NCBI GenBank assembly: GCA_910588015.1
Contig: CAJUOK010000002.1
Location: 28,930 to 86,549 of the forward strand
Reading direction: 5' to 3'
Length of the DNA: 57,620 bases
Source: an uncultured Christensenellaceae bacterium
GTDB taxonomy: Bacteria; Bacillota; Clostridia; Christensenellales; UBA3700
Shown piece by piece: positions 25,610 through 35,097 of this stretch. A program made the position numbers and the translations under genes. Positions within the stretch are counted from its first letter, which is position 1. Every line of letters begins with the position of its first letter. The notes beneath the pieces are model-generated. The model ran no database searches. It was given only the letters and a program-made list of their open reading frames with translations, and was not told the origin of the DNA.

Positions 25610-25657
25610 CAATATAAATTCAAATATTTTAAGTAATTTAATTATCGTTTGCTATTT

Positions 25658-25688
25658 AAAAAACGAACTGTCATTCAGTTCGTTTTTT
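25658..25688. terminator. Terminator of the GH26-GH29 operon
   Basis: A perfect 13-base stem AAAAAACGAACTG/CAGTTCGTTTTTT with loop TCATT. The A/T ends make it work in both directions; it lies right after the fucosidase stop. Confidence 0.9.
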
Positions 25689-25693
25689 AAATT

Positions 25694-27250
25694 CTATACG
25701 TTCTTTTTACTCTTTTTGTTTTCTCGGTTTATATAGTGAATATAGTTGATATGATGCAACCACTTGACAAATCTCTGTCGCAAAGTCTCCTTAATCAACA
25801 CTCCGTTGTCGGAATAAACGCCGATAAATTCCAAATAAGGCTTATTTCGCACGCTTGTCAGCGCAACTTTGATTTTATCCGTCTGCACAGCCTTGAACGT
25901 AGCTATTCTTCCGTATCCCACGGTTGTGCCGTCATAGACTTTTTTAAATTCACCTTTCAAATTGGCGTAAATTTCAAATCTTTCTATTCTTTGAGAATAC
26001 GATACGTTTTCCACAAGCTCAACTCTATTTATCTTGACAGACGAATTAAGCTCAATAGTTATTTCATAACTGTCCGCTTGCTCTTTCGGAGTGTAATATC
26101 CCAACGGGTCGAACGTCGACTTATCGTAAGAATAATCGAGCGCTTTTTCTATTTCGCAGCCCTCTTCGGCTACAGGAGCCGATACATTTTTGACCTGTAG
26201 CAATTGGTCTTGACTTTCTCTGATATGTTTTCCCAATTGCTTAAGTCTATTGACGTCGTTTTCGTGCAACAAACCTCGTCTGTCAGGCGGCGCATTGAGC
26301 AATAAAATGGAATTTCCGCCAACGGAATTATAATAAATCTTCAATAAATTTTTAAGACTGCGTACGGCTTTATCTTGCGATTTGTGATAAAACCATCCCG
26401 GACGAATAGACACGTCAACTTCGGCGGGATACCAAATAAAACTGTCAAAACCGCTCAAAAATTCCCTGCTGCCCAAATCGGGAGAAATTATATCGGCTTC
26501 TTTTTTTGCAAATCCATCGTCGTCGCTCTGTTGGGAATTACTCTCTATAGATTGTATATCAAAAGCGAATTTGGGAACAACGTTCCATTCGCTTTCGCGA
26601 GCAAAGCCTCCTTCGTTTCCGACCCAACGAACGTCGGGACCGCAATTGGAAATACAAGCTTTAGGAGCCAGTCTGCGTATTGTCGAAAAATATCTATTCC
26701 AATCGTATACCTGTTTTGGTTTGCCGTCCATATAAGAACCGCAAGCGCCGTCAAGCCAAACGCAAAAGACCTCTCCGTATCCCGTAAGCAATTCTTCGAG
26801 TTGTTGACAGTAAACGTCGTTGTATTGCTCAGTTCCGTAGGCAGTATGATTTCTATCCCAAGGAGATAAATAGATTCCGAACTTCAAGCCGTATTTCCTA
26901 CAGCTGTCCGACACTTCTCTTACCACGTCGCCTTTGCCGCCCTTATACGGCGAAGAAGCCACGCTGTAATCGGTAGTCTTTGTCTGCCACAGACAAAAAC
27001 CGTCGTGATGTTTGCAGGTTAGAATAACGCCGTAAGCTCCCGCTTCCTTGACCGCGCTTACCCATTGGTCTGTATTTTGTTGAGTGGGATTAAATTCTTG
27101 AGGACTAACCTTTCCGTCGCCCCATTCCTTTGCGGTAAAAGTATTCAAACCGTAATGAAAAAATACGTTGAATCTTTCTCTTTGAATTGACTTTTGATTG
27201 ATTGTCGGCACGATAGACACATATGTGTCCAATCTGTCTTTATCTATCAC
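25694..27250 (-). CDS. Alpha-L-fucosidase, glycoside hydrolase family 29
   Basis: 518 residues. The catalytic barrel starts with RFNVFFHYGLNTFT and continues with LTCKHHDGFCLW, both GH29 hallmarks. The likely nucleophile is D167 in VWLDGACG. A C-terminal beta domain (about 395-495) resembles the carbohydrate-binding sandwich of this family, and a basic tail ends the protein. There is no signal peptide, so it would act on imported fucosylated oligosaccharides. Its start overlaps the GH26 stop by four bases. The GG pattern of the active site fits the broader-specificity subgroup, but linkage cannot be read from sequence. Confidence 0.92.
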   Translation of the reverse strand: MIDKDRLDTYVSIVPTINQKSIQRERFNVFFHYGLNTFTAKEWGDGKVSPQEFNPTQQNTDQWVSAVKEAGAYGVILTCKHHDGFCLWQTKTTDYSVASSPYKGGKGDVVREVSDSCRKYGLKFGIYLSPWDRNHTAYGTEQYNDVYCQQLEELLTGYGEVFCVWLDGACGSYMDGKPKQVYDWNRYFSTIRRLAPKACISNCGPDVRWVGNEGGFARESEWNVVPKFAFDIQSIESNSQQSDDDGFAKKEADIISPDLGSREFLSGFDSFIWYPAEVDVSIRPGWFYHKSQDKAVRSLKNLLKIYYNSVGGNSILLLNAPPDRRGLLHENDVNRLKQLGKHIRESQDQLLQVKNVSAPVAEEGCEIEKALDYSYDKSTFDPLGYYTPKEQADSYEITIELNSSVKINRVELVENVSYSQRIERFEIYANLKGEFKKVYDGTTVGYGRIATFKAVQTDKIKVALTSVRNKPYLEFIGVYSDNGVLIKETLRQRFVKWLHHINYIHYINRENKKSKKNV

Positions 27251-28401
27251 TTTAAATATCCTCCGTTAGATTGTAATTTTGACAGAGTAATAACTCTGCT
27301 ATCTGAATAAACTTCTTTCAATTCTTCCGCCGTAGCGTAAGACGCTGCATATTGCGGCGTTGTCACTCTGTTGCCATCGCCTTGCATAACGCAGACGAAT
27401 TCTCTGCACCAAGTGCAGAAAGTCAGCCATTTGACGTTTTGTTCGAACATAGAATCAATATTCGGCAAAAAGTCGTTTTCCGTCATAGCTATCATTTTTG
27501 ACGACGAAGTTTTATAGCAAGTCTTAAATCTGCTTTTGTTGCAATCGTCCTTTTGGTATTCTTTTCTTCCTTTATTATAATACGGGTCGTCGCCTATTAT
27601 ATCGCATTTGTCGTCTCCGACGTACCATTTAGTATCTTGACCGTTATATACCCATATCAAATTGTTAAGATTGTGATAATTGGTCATTCTGTCATATAAA
27701 ATATCCCATAGTTCCTTATATGCGTTTTCTCCCGACGCGCCCCACCAAAACCAGCCGCCCGCCGCTTCGTGTAACGGTCTCCATAAAACAGGAACTTGAT
27801 TATCTCTCAAAATTTTCAAGCGTTCGCTAACCGCGTCTATATCTGCAATCATACCGGCATATCTTTCGCCGTCTTTATTATTTAGCGTTTCTTGCAAATT
27901 GAAATTGGTATCTTTGGTATAAAAAGCTCTCTCTTTGCCGTCTTTATTGTCAACGAGCCAATGCCAACAAATAGTAACTATTCCGCCTGCCTTATGCCAT
28001 TCCAAAGCCTGTTCGATAGAAAAACATCTGGCGCCGCATTCAGCTCCCGACAAATCCAAACCCAACATAGCGGGCAAATCTCCCGTAACGCTTTTTACTG
28101 CAGACAATTCGTTGGCTTTAAAAACCGTCGAAGGCGAATTGACGTCATTCTCGTCTACTCTGAATTGCGGAAGTCCGAAGTCCTCGTACTCGTTTATATA
28201 CTGACCGCTTATCACATACTTTCCATATATACTTTTAAGATAATTCATAAGACTTACGGCTTCGTCGCTTGCCGAGTCGTTTATGAGACTTGCGTCTGCA
28301 TTTTCATAATGCGAATCTTCTATCTTTATACAACCGCAAAACAAACTGACGGTAAGCGCCAATAAAATTGCAATAAAAACAATCTGGCTTATTTTATCCA
28401 T
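27247..28401 (-). CDS. Beta-mannanase-type lipoprotein, glycoside hydrolase family 26
   Basis: 384 residues. A signal peptide ends in a lipobox (LFCGC), so the mature enzyme should be anchored at the outer face of the membrane. The catalytic domain has YVISGQY, GLDLSGAE, the acid/base E212 in WRPLHEAAGGWFWWG and the nucleophile E308 in MIAMTEND. GH26 enzymes mostly cut beta-mannans. I chose the ATG at 28401, with GGAG ten bases upstream; the ATG at 28419 overlaps that site. First gene of an operon with the fucosidase: surface cleavage, then cytosolic trimming. Confidence 0.93.
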   Translation of the reverse strand: MDKISQIVFIAILLALTVSLFCGCIKIEDSHYENADASLINDSASDEAVSLMNYLKSIYGKYVISGQYINEYEDFGLPQFRVDENDVNSPSTVFKANELSAVKSVTGDLPAMLGLDLSGAECGARCFSIEQALEWHKAGGIVTICWHWLVDNKDGKERAFYTKDTNFNLQETLNNKDGERYAGMIADIDAVSERLKILRDNQVPVLWRPLHEAAGGWFWWGASGENAYKELWDILYDRMTNYHNLNNLIWVYNGQDTKWYVGDDKCDIIGDDPYYNKGRKEYQKDDCNKSRFKTCYKTSSSKMIAMTENDFLPNIDSMFEQNVKWLTFCTWCREFVCVMQGDGNRVTTPQYAASYATAEELKEVYSDSRVITLSKLQSNGGYLK

Positions 28402-28433
28402 TATATAGCTTTTCTCCATACTGCAATAGCTAT

Positions 28434-28462
28434 ATTATACCATAAATATATTTGCTTTTCAA
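28434..28462 (-). promoter_or_regulatory. Promoter of the GH26-GH29 operon
   Basis: On the minus strand TTGAAA, 17-base spacer, TATAAT, about 32 bases before the GH26 start. Confidence 0.75.
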
Positions 28463-28470
28463 GAGCGATT

Positions 28471-28510
28471 TTATAAAAGAACGCAGACCTTCTTGCAAAG
28501 GTCTGCGTTC
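28471..28510 (-). terminator. Terminator of the large surface lipoprotein gene
   Basis: A 12-base stem GAACGCAGACCT/AGGTCTGCGTTC followed on the minus strand by TTTTATAA. Confidence 0.85.
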
Positions 28511-28531
28511 TCTATATTTACTCTGTAAAGA

Positions 28532-31500
28532 TTAACTTACATATCCGTAGATATATCTTGATAATCCTGTTTCGCCCTTGAGTTCTATTACCACTTTATT
28601 TCCTTTCTTGGAATTATCTCCGTGCATCGTAGCTTGAACGTCTTCGAGCTCGTTGTTAAATACGATACCTTCTGCGCTGACCGTCTGAGAAGGACGCATC
28701 GAAATCTCGTTTTCTTTTGTATAAACGATAAACTTAATCAATGGATTGCGATATCCCTTATCCCTCGCCATATACATATCGCCGTCTGCGTCGGGATAAA
28801 GAGTATTCAAAATATCGTCAAGCTGTTCGCTGGATTTCAAAACGTCTACAACGTCGTCTTCTGCCCAACTGTCAGTCGAATAACAAATGCTCTTCTCTAT
28901 AGAGCCGCCGTTCTTACCTACGAAAGCGCCTCTGTTTTCGCCCGTACGTTTAGTACCGCCGGTAGAATAGCAGCTTGTCACCTCCGAGTCGTTATATCCT
29001 ACGAAACCGCCCGAATAAACGCCCGCAGCAGCCTTGTTGGTTGAGTAAGAAGAAGCGATTTTACCGCTTATATTATATCCGACAAATCCTCCGGCATAAG
29101 CGTTGTTACCGTTGGCTTCCACGTTATTGAAAATATTGTTGAGCGTAAATTCTCCGCTAAATGAATTCATAATTATTCCGCGGTTTTTAGCTGCGAATCC
29201 GCCTGCATATACGCCGTCTAGTCCGCCTGCCGTAACGCTGACGTCGCCTATTGCGAAGCAGTAGTCGATATTACCTTTATTTTCGACAACAAATCCTGCG
29301 CCGCCTATATCTGTTATTCCTTTAGCCAAAGTCTCCGTCAGGTTTGCCGTAACTTTGCCGTAAAAACCGACGTTGACAACTCCGCCTTGCGAGTCGTTGT
29401 TAAGCATAACTCCGCCCGCATTTCTGCCCTCTAACGTAGCGTATACGGAAGACAGACTGATAAGTTTATAATTGTTTATAACCATACCCGCAATATCCGC
29501 GCCCTCTGCTTTTATTGCGTCGCTTTGAACAACCATATTCCTTAATGTGCCGTGATTGTCAATTGCTATCGGAGCAACGAATATTTGCGTTACGTTTTCG
29601 CTCAATTCGTCCTTGTCATATCCTACGAAACCGACGCCCATATAGAATACGTTATCGATTACGGCTTTTTCGTCAATATTTACGAACATCGAATATTTCA
29701 ATACCGATGCTTCGTCGTTTTTGACCACACCGTTGGCAGTCATAGTTTTGTTGCCTACGACAATGCCCGAAACGGTATGTTTGTTGCCGTTGATTTTTCC
29801 GTAGAAATTCTCGATTTGAGCAATCTCATAACCGTTGAAATTGATATTTTCTTCTATAGAGAACTTATCTTCGTTATTGGGATTGATAAAGGAATTAATA
29901 ATAATATAAGCGTATTCTCCCGTGTTGGTCACAACGTAACTTCCTTCGTCATTCTTTTGCGGTATCTTATAGCTCAAATATTGTCCCGCAGTCTGCGCGC
30001 TCTCGCTTGCTACAAAATTCTTGGAATCGTTATCAGCCGAGACGGACACGTCGTAAAGAATACCGTAATAAGCGTTGTCGCTTATAAGATAATCGTAAAC
30101 AGTCTTGCCTTCTTCAATATTTTCTTTGATAAAAATGTCGTCGAGTATTAATTCAAAGCTATGATATGCTGCGCTATCGCCTTCATACACAACCTTTCTG
30201 ACAACGTCTATATCGCTTTCGCCGTCAACTTTGTCAAAATAATAAAGTTGCTTTCCGTCAGAGCCGAGCACGTCTTCTTCTTCGCCCGTATTTTGATTCA
30301 ATATAGCTCCGTCCGGACCGTTGACCGTACGACCTTCGTTAACGAATTTCAAATTATCGACGTCGCTCATATCGCAAATGACGTTGACGCTTGCGCCGGG
30401 ATTGTAATTATCCCATTTAACGTCTACGTCGGACTTATCTTTGAGGAAATAGTCCTTGCCTTGATAACGAACCTTTGCATATCCGTCCATATTGTAAAGC
30501 AAAACTTTGCCTTCGCCCTTTACTACTGCGTCTTGGTCGTATTTATAGAAATCGTAAACGTCCGCAACGACATATTGGACTTTGTTGGAAATGACTTTTT
30601 GAGTCATATTGCTTTCCAATTTTACGCTTCCGTCGGGTAGCAAAGCGCTCAAATTCAATGTAAACGAAGTTGCTTGAGAATCTGCGGCTATCTTCCAAGA
30701 AAGCTTTGCTTCTCTTGCATTATACTGAAGTTTTATATCTTCGTCCTTGACTGCGGCAAGTTTGCTGACGGTATATTCGTCGTCTTTTTCGCTGAATTGA
30801 CTGGTATAATAAACTTGATTGTCGCCGTTGGCTCTTATAGTAAAGTGATACTTGCCCACTTTTTCGAGATTGAATTTAGTACGGTAGGCATAACTGGTTC
30901 CGCTTACTGTAGCGTCCTCGTAAGTTCCATCCTCGTAAGTCTTTCTCAAAGTGTAATTGGTGACGTCGGAAACAGCTTCCCATCTTATCGTCGAACCCGT
31001 CATATATGTGAATTTAGGAACGGACAAAACCGTAGAGTTGTAATACGTCGCGCTGCCCGCCAAAGAAGAAGAATATTCGATATCCTCGGCAGACGGATTG
31101 GCAATAACCGTAATTCTGTAAGCGCCGTGGTCTCCGTACAAATCTTTATCCGACGTTTCTTCTCCTTCAACCGGAACTTTCTTATCCGCAAAACTATACG
31201 AAAGTTCCGCCGATTTTACTTCATCCAATATCTTACCCTTGGAATCTGTAACTTTTACGGAATAATCTACGGCTCTGTCGACAGCCGTCCAAGACGCCGT
31301 CTTTTCGTTTATCGTAACGACGGGAGTGTCCAAAGCGTTGCCCTTATGATACGTCAAAGCTTCGCTCCAATCGCTTTCGCCATATTTTTCCCCGTCGCCG
31401 TAAGCCATTACTTTTATAGAAAAATTGCCATAACCTGTGACTATCGAACTCAAATCGCAAGTCGACGACGTTACGCCTTTGGGCGATTTCTCTCCGTTAA

Positions 31501-31684
31501 CGGAAATAAAATATTCTTTTGCATTGTCTACTTCATCCCAACTCAACACACTTCCGTTAAGAGCAAGATTTTTCGGCGTAGAGAGTTTTATCAATCCGTT
31601 CGAGTCTCTTTCTTGACAAGCGACCAGCGTCAACACGCACACCGCAAGTATTATACACACGATAACGTTGATTTTTTTTCTCAT
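28532..31684 (-). CDS. Large surface lipoprotein with FN3-like and GLUG repeats
   Basis: 1050 residues. A signal peptide ends in the lipobox LTLVACQ. The N-terminal third has at least three FN3-like modules, each containing a W..V....Y.I.V core (for example LSWDEVDNAKEYFISVNG). A middle region of unknown fold follows. The C-terminal third carries GLUG-type repeats: YAGGFAAKNRGIIMNSFSG, YAGGFVGYNISGKIASSYS, YSGGFVGYNDSEVTSCYS and GAFVGKNGGSIEKS. Such proteins are usually adhesins or glycan-binding scaffolds. AAGGAG lies seven bases before the ATG. It neighbours the GH26/GH29 operon on the same strand but has its own promoter and terminator. Binding to a polysaccharide is an inference. Confidence 0.85.
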   Translation of the reverse strand: MRKKINVIVCIILAVCVLTLVACQERDSNGLIKLSTPKNLALNGSVLSWDEVDNAKEYFISVNGEKSPKGVTSSTCDLSSIVTGYGNFSIKVMAYGDGEKYGESDWSEALTYHKGNALDTPVVTINEKTASWTAVDRAVDYSVKVTDSKGKILDEVKSAELSYSFADKKVPVEGEETSDKDLYGDHGAYRITVIANPSAEDIEYSSSLAGSATYYNSTVLSVPKFTYMTGSTIRWEAVSDVTNYTLRKTYEDGTYEDATVSGTSYAYRTKFNLEKVGKYHFTIRANGDNQVYYTSQFSEKDDEYTVSKLAAVKDEDIKLQYNAREAKLSWKIAADSQATSFTLNLSALLPDGSVKLESNMTQKVISNKVQYVVADVYDFYKYDQDAVVKGEGKVLLYNMDGYAKVRYQGKDYFLKDKSDVDVKWDNYNPGASVNVICDMSDVDNLKFVNEGRTVNGPDGAILNQNTGEEEDVLGSDGKQLYYFDKVDGESDIDVVRKVVYEGDSAAYHSFELILDDIFIKENIEEGKTVYDYLISDNAYYGILYDVSVSADNDSKNFVASESAQTAGQYLSYKIPQKNDEGSYVVTNTGEYAYIIINSFINPNNEDKFSIEENINFNGYEIAQIENFYGKINGNKHTVSGIVVGNKTMTANGVVKNDEASVLKYSMFVNIDEKAVIDNVFYMGVGFVGYDKDELSENVTQIFVAPIAIDNHGTLRNMVVQSDAIKAEGADIAGMVINNYKLISLSSVYATLEGRNAGGVMLNNDSQGGVVNVGFYGKVTANLTETLAKGITDIGGAGFVVENKGNIDYCFAIGDVSVTAGGLDGVYAGGFAAKNRGIIMNSFSGEFTLNNIFNNVEANGNNAYAGGFVGYNISGKIASSYSTNKAAAGVYSGGFVGYNDSEVTSCYSTGGTKRTGENRGAFVGKNGGSIEKSICYSTDSWAEDDVVDVLKSSEQLDDILNTLYPDADGDMYMARDKGYRNPLIKFIVYTKENEISMRPSQTVSAEGIVFNNELEDVQATMHGDNSKKGNKVVIELKGETGLSRYIYGYVS

Positions 31685-31717
31685 AATAACTCCTTTGTAA
31701 CTGCATAGTACCCGTTT

Positions 31718-31746
31718 ATTATATCAAATACCAAACACAATATCAA
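31718..31746 (-). promoter_or_regulatory. Promoter of the surface lipoprotein gene
   Basis: On the minus strand TTGATA, 17-base spacer, TATAAT, 33 bases before the ATG. Confidence 0.75.
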
Positions 31747-31749
31747 CTG

Positions 31750-32015
31750 TTTAATAATTATTTATATAAATATTATGCGTATGTAAAATTAAATTATTAG
31801 AGCTAAAGCGCTCTATCTTTACGCATATTTGTATCTTAATATTTTTTAAGCTTAGCCGAACTAATTTTTTATTGCATAATTAAATATCGGACGATTTTTG
31901 CACTAAAAAATATATAAAAATGATATTTTAACAAACACATAAGCCCTAAATTTTCTGAAAATCTTTGTCAAAATATCTATTTTGTAAAATGTGACAAAAT
32001 ATTTTAAAAATTCTC
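31750..32015. other. A/T-rich intergenic region
   Basis: No gene supported. The region is unusually A/T-rich, with one small hairpin AGAGC/GCTCT (31799-31814) and a weak inverted pair ATTTTGT/ACAAAAT near 31980-32000. It separates two divergent promoters. Confidence 0.5.
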
Positions 32016-32044
32016 TTGAAATTAACACAAAAATATGCTATATT
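32016..32044 (+). promoter_or_regulatory. Promoter of the XRE regulator gene
   Basis: TTGAAA, 17-base spacer, TATATT, followed after seven bases by a palindrome. Confidence 0.7.
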
Positions 32045-32051
32045 GAATATG

Positions 32052-32069
32052 TCGGAAAATTCCGAATAC
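32052..32069. promoter_or_regulatory. Candidate XRE operator
   Basis: TCGGAAAATTCCGA is a palindrome with perfect six-base arms at the expected transcript start. Its right half, read as TTCCGAATAC (32060-32069), recurs exactly in inverse orientation in the MFS promoter at 36486-36495. Confidence 0.6.
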
Positions 32070-32095
32070 ATAACAACAAATGAGAGGTGTCAGAA

Positions 32096-32311
32096 ATGAA
32101 TTTCAGTAAAAATTTAAGAATTTTCAGAAAGCTTAAAAGAGTATCTCAAACCGTTCTTGCAGAACTGCTCGGGGTATCGCAACGTACTATTTCTCACTAT
32201 GAAAACGGTACCTGCCAACCAAGCATCGAGGGTCTGTGCATTCTAGCGGATTATCTTGAAGTTTCTCTCGACGAACTTGTAGGACATACCCCTGTAAGCA
32301 AAGGCGAGTAA
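32096..32311 (+). CDS. Small XRE-family DNA-binding protein
   Basis: 71 residues, a single Cro/C1-type helix-turn-helix: VSQTVLAELLGVSQRTISHYENG, then the usual PSIEGLCILADYLEVSLDELVG. There is no sensing domain, so activity may depend on dimerisation or a partner. I chose the ATG at 32096, seven bases after GAGAGGTG; a GTG at 32087 lies inside that site. A palindrome at its own promoter suggests autorepression. It sits between two glycan-degradation loci. Confidence 0.9.
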   Translation: MNFSKNLRIFRKLKRVSQTVLAELLGVSQRTISHYENGTCQPSIEGLCILADYLEVSLDELVGHTPVSKGE

Positions 32312-32389
32312 AAAAACTAGGCTGATTGTCGGCATTATCCAACGACGCGAACAACGTCATTGTTTTTATGCAAGATTATCACTGAATAA

Positions 32390-32414
32390 ATACGGCGAAC
32401 AAGCCGTATTTTTT
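32390..32414 (+). terminator. Terminator of the XRE gene
   Basis: Stem ATACGGC/GCCGTAT with loop GAACAA and a T run. Confidence 0.8.
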
Positions 32415-32495
32415 ATTTGCTTTTATAATTATTCCCCGCTACTCAAAATCATTGATATTAGAGCTTTATAAATTTAGAAAATTATAATCAAAATA

Positions 32496-32524
32496 TTGTA
32501 ATCGACTTTGTTTTATGTTATTAT
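32496..32524 (+). promoter_or_regulatory. Promoter of the GH3 gene
   Basis: TTGTAA, 17-base spacer, TATTAT, 38 bases before the ATG. Confidence 0.55.
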
Positions 32525-32562
32525 TAAAATGTTATTTAATAAAGTAACGCGGGAGTGAAAAT

Positions 32563-35058
32563 ATGAAATATGCAGATTTAATTGCCCAAATGTCTTTAGA
32601 AGAAAAGGCGGGACTTTGTTCGGGCAAAGATATGTGGCACACAAAAGCAATCGAGAGATTGGGTATTCCGTCTGTGATGATGTGCGACGGTCCTCACGGA
32701 TTGAGAAAGCAAGACGACAGCGGCGTATCCACAAGTCTCAACGTGTCGGTGGACGCTATATGCTTCCCCACGGCTTCGGCAACGGCGTCCTCTTGGGACA
32801 AAGACTTGCTCAACAAACTCGGACAGGCAATAGGCGACGAAGCTGTTGCGGAAAACGTTGCGGTCGTACTCGGTCCGGGCACCAATATCAAAAGAAGTCC
32901 TCTTTGCGGACGTAATTTTGAATATTTTTCCGAAGACCCTTATCTTGCAGGTATGCTTTCGGCAAGCTTTATAAACGGCGTACAGAGCAAAAACGTCGGC
33001 ACTTCGATTAAACACTATTGCGCAAACAACCAAGAAACCTATCGAATGACTATAAATTCCGTCGTCGACGAAAGAACCTTGAGAGAGCTTTACTTATTGC
33101 CATTTGAAATCGCAGTCAAGCAATCTCAACCTCGCACGATTATGGCTTCTTACAATCTCATAAACGATACGTATGCGACTGAAAACGATTTCTTGCTCAA
33201 CAAAGTCTTAAGAGACGAATGGGGATTTGAAGGTCTAGTCGTCAGCGATTGGGGCGCGACCAACAAACGCGTAGACGGATTAAAAGCCGGACACGATTTG
33301 GAAATGCCGTCGAGCGGTGGTATGAACGACAAACTTCTCGTCAAGGCAGTCAAAGACGGCTCTTTGGACGAAAGCGTGCTCGATACGGCAGTAGACAGAA
33401 TACTCGATATAGTTATGCAATCTACTTCCAATCCCAAAGACGCTACTTACGATAAAGAAGAACATTATCAAATCGCAAAAGATATTGCAAAAGAGAGCGC
33501 GGTGCTTCTCAAAAACGACGGCACACTGCCCCTCCAATCTCAAAAAATTCTGCTTGTCGGAGAGCTTGCCATAGAGCCGAGATTCCAAGGCGCGGGTTCT
33601 TCCTTTATCAACTGCACAAAGATTTCAACTATCGAACAGAGTCTTCGCGACGCAGGTATAGAATATGAATTTACAAGCGGTTACGACTTGTCGGACGAAT
33701 CCGTCAAGAAAAATTTCAAGCTTCGCAAAAACGCCGTAGAACTTGCAAAAAATTACGACACTGTGCTTGTGGTAGCAGGACTTCCCAACAAATACGAAGC
33801 CGAGGGTTTTGACAGAAAACATATCAATATGCCTCAAAGCCACGACGTTTTGATAAAAGAGCTTGCGCAGGTCAATAAAAACGTCAACGTCGTGCTCACT
33901 ATGGGCTCAAGTGTGGAAATGCCTTGGATAGACGACGTTCGAAGCGTACTTTGTATGTATCTGGGCGGTCAAACTTCGGGCGACGCTTGCGTGGATATAT
34001 TGCTTGGCAAAGCAAATCCTTGCGGCAAACTCGCTGAGACTTTTGCTCTCAAACTCCAAGACGTACCGTCGACGCAAAACTTCCCCGGCGCAAGATTCAG
34101 CGTTGAATATCGCGAGGGACTTTACGTAGGTTACAGATATTTCGACACGGCTAAAAAACCTGTTTTGTTCCCATTCGGGCACGGACTTTCTTATACGCAA
34201 TTCGAATATTCCAATCTGTCGTTATCGTCGACAAACATCACCGACAGAGACATATTGACAGCAACCGTAGACGTGCAGAACGTCGGCGAAAAAGACGGCA
34301 AAGAAATCGTGCAGCTTTATATCAACGACGTGGAATCAAGCGTATATATGCCGTATCAACAGCTCAAAGGCTTTGAAAAAGTTTCGCTAAAAGCCGGCGA
34401 AAAGAAGAGAATAACCTTCAGTCTTGACAAACGCAGCTTTGCATTCTACAACACTGCGGCAGGCGACTGGCAAGTAGAAAGCGGCGACTTCAAAATTATG
34501 ATAGGAGCTTCCAGCAGAGACATACGTCTTGAAGACACCGTCTACGTCAAATCTACGGACACTGCGGAGATTATACCGACGCCGACGGATACTTGGTACT
34601 CTGCTCCCGACGCCGAAAAGCAAATCACGCGCGAAGAATTCGTCGCAATGTCGGGACTCAAAATAAAAGAAGATTACCGCATTGCTAAAAAAGGCGAATT
34701 TACGGAGGACGACTCTTTCGAAGATATGGCAAATACAAGCGGACTTGCAAGATTTGCGCTCAAAATTGCCAAACCCGCAATAAGAATGAGTATGAAAGCC
34801 GATAAAGACGACCCCAACTACCTTATGATATACGAAGTGATGAAAACTTCGCCTATGAGAGCGCTTGCATTCTCTTCGCAAGGTATGTTCAATATGAAAA
34901 TGGTGGACGGCGTCGTTACCATTATGAACGGCAAATTCTTCAAAGGCTTGAGAATGGTGCTCAAGAATATAGGCGGCGACGAAGAAGACAAAGCAAAGAA
35001 AAAAGCCGCAAAAGCCAAGGCGAAAGAAGAAGCTAAAGCCGCAAAAAAAGCAAAATAA
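32563..35058 (+). CDS. Beta-glucosidase-type enzyme, glycoside hydrolase family 3
   Basis: 831 residues. The N-terminal barrel has the substrate loop DGPHGLRK and the nucleophile D229 in VVSDWGA. The alpha/beta sandwich domain follows (LLVGELA and later SSVEMPW), then the fibronectin-like C-terminal domain (QNVGEKDGKEIVQLYI). About 130 further residues are atypical: a helical stretch and a final Lys/Ala/Glu-rich tail from about residue 805. There is no signal peptide, so it should release glucose or a related sugar from short oligosaccharides in the cytoplasm. GGGAG lies eight bases before the ATG. Confidence 0.94.
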   Translation: MKYADLIAQMSLEEKAGLCSGKDMWHTKAIERLGIPSVMMCDGPHGLRKQDDSGVSTSLNVSVDAICFPTASATASSWDKDLLNKLGQAIGDEAVAENVAVVLGPGTNIKRSPLCGRNFEYFSEDPYLAGMLSASFINGVQSKNVGTSIKHYCANNQETYRMTINSVVDERTLRELYLLPFEIAVKQSQPRTIMASYNLINDTYATENDFLLNKVLRDEWGFEGLVVSDWGATNKRVDGLKAGHDLEMPSSGGMNDKLLVKAVKDGSLDESVLDTAVDRILDIVMQSTSNPKDATYDKEEHYQIAKDIAKESAVLLKNDGTLPLQSQKILLVGELAIEPRFQGAGSSFINCTKISTIEQSLRDAGIEYEFTSGYDLSDESVKKNFKLRKNAVELAKNYDTVLVVAGLPNKYEAEGFDRKHINMPQSHDVLIKELAQVNKNVNVVLTMGSSVEMPWIDDVRSVLCMYLGGQTSGDACVDILLGKANPCGKLAETFALKLQDVPSTQNFPGARFSVEYREGLYVGYRYFDTAKKPVLFPFGHGLSYTQFEYSNLSLSSTNITDRDILTATVDVQNVGEKDGKEIVQLYINDVESSVYMPYQQLKGFEKVSLKAGEKKRITFSLDKRSFAFYNTAAGDWQVESGDFKIMIGASSRDIRLEDTVYVKSTDTAEIIPTPTDTWYSAPDAEKQITREEFVAMSGLKIKEDYRIAKKGEFTEDDSFEDMANTSGLARFALKIAKPAIRMSMKADKDDPNYLMIYEVMKTSPMRALAFSSQGMFNMKMVDGVVTIMNGKFFKGLRMVLKNIGGDEEDKAKKKAAKAKAKEEAKAAKKAK

Positions 35059-35064
35059 ATATTG

Positions 35065-35092
35065 AAAAACGCCGTTTGCAAACGGCGTTTTT
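35065..35092. terminator. Bidirectional terminator between GH3 and the ATP-grasp gene
   Basis: A perfect 28-base palindrome: 14-base arms AAAAACGCCGTTTG and CAAACGGCGTTTTT with no spacer. It ends in T6 on the plus strand. Confidence 0.9.
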
Positions 35093-35097
35093 TATAT

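Noticed and set aside
31750..32015. Replication-origin-like A/T-rich region
   Set aside because: No DnaA-box cluster and no replication genes nearby; it is simply a long divergent promoter gap.
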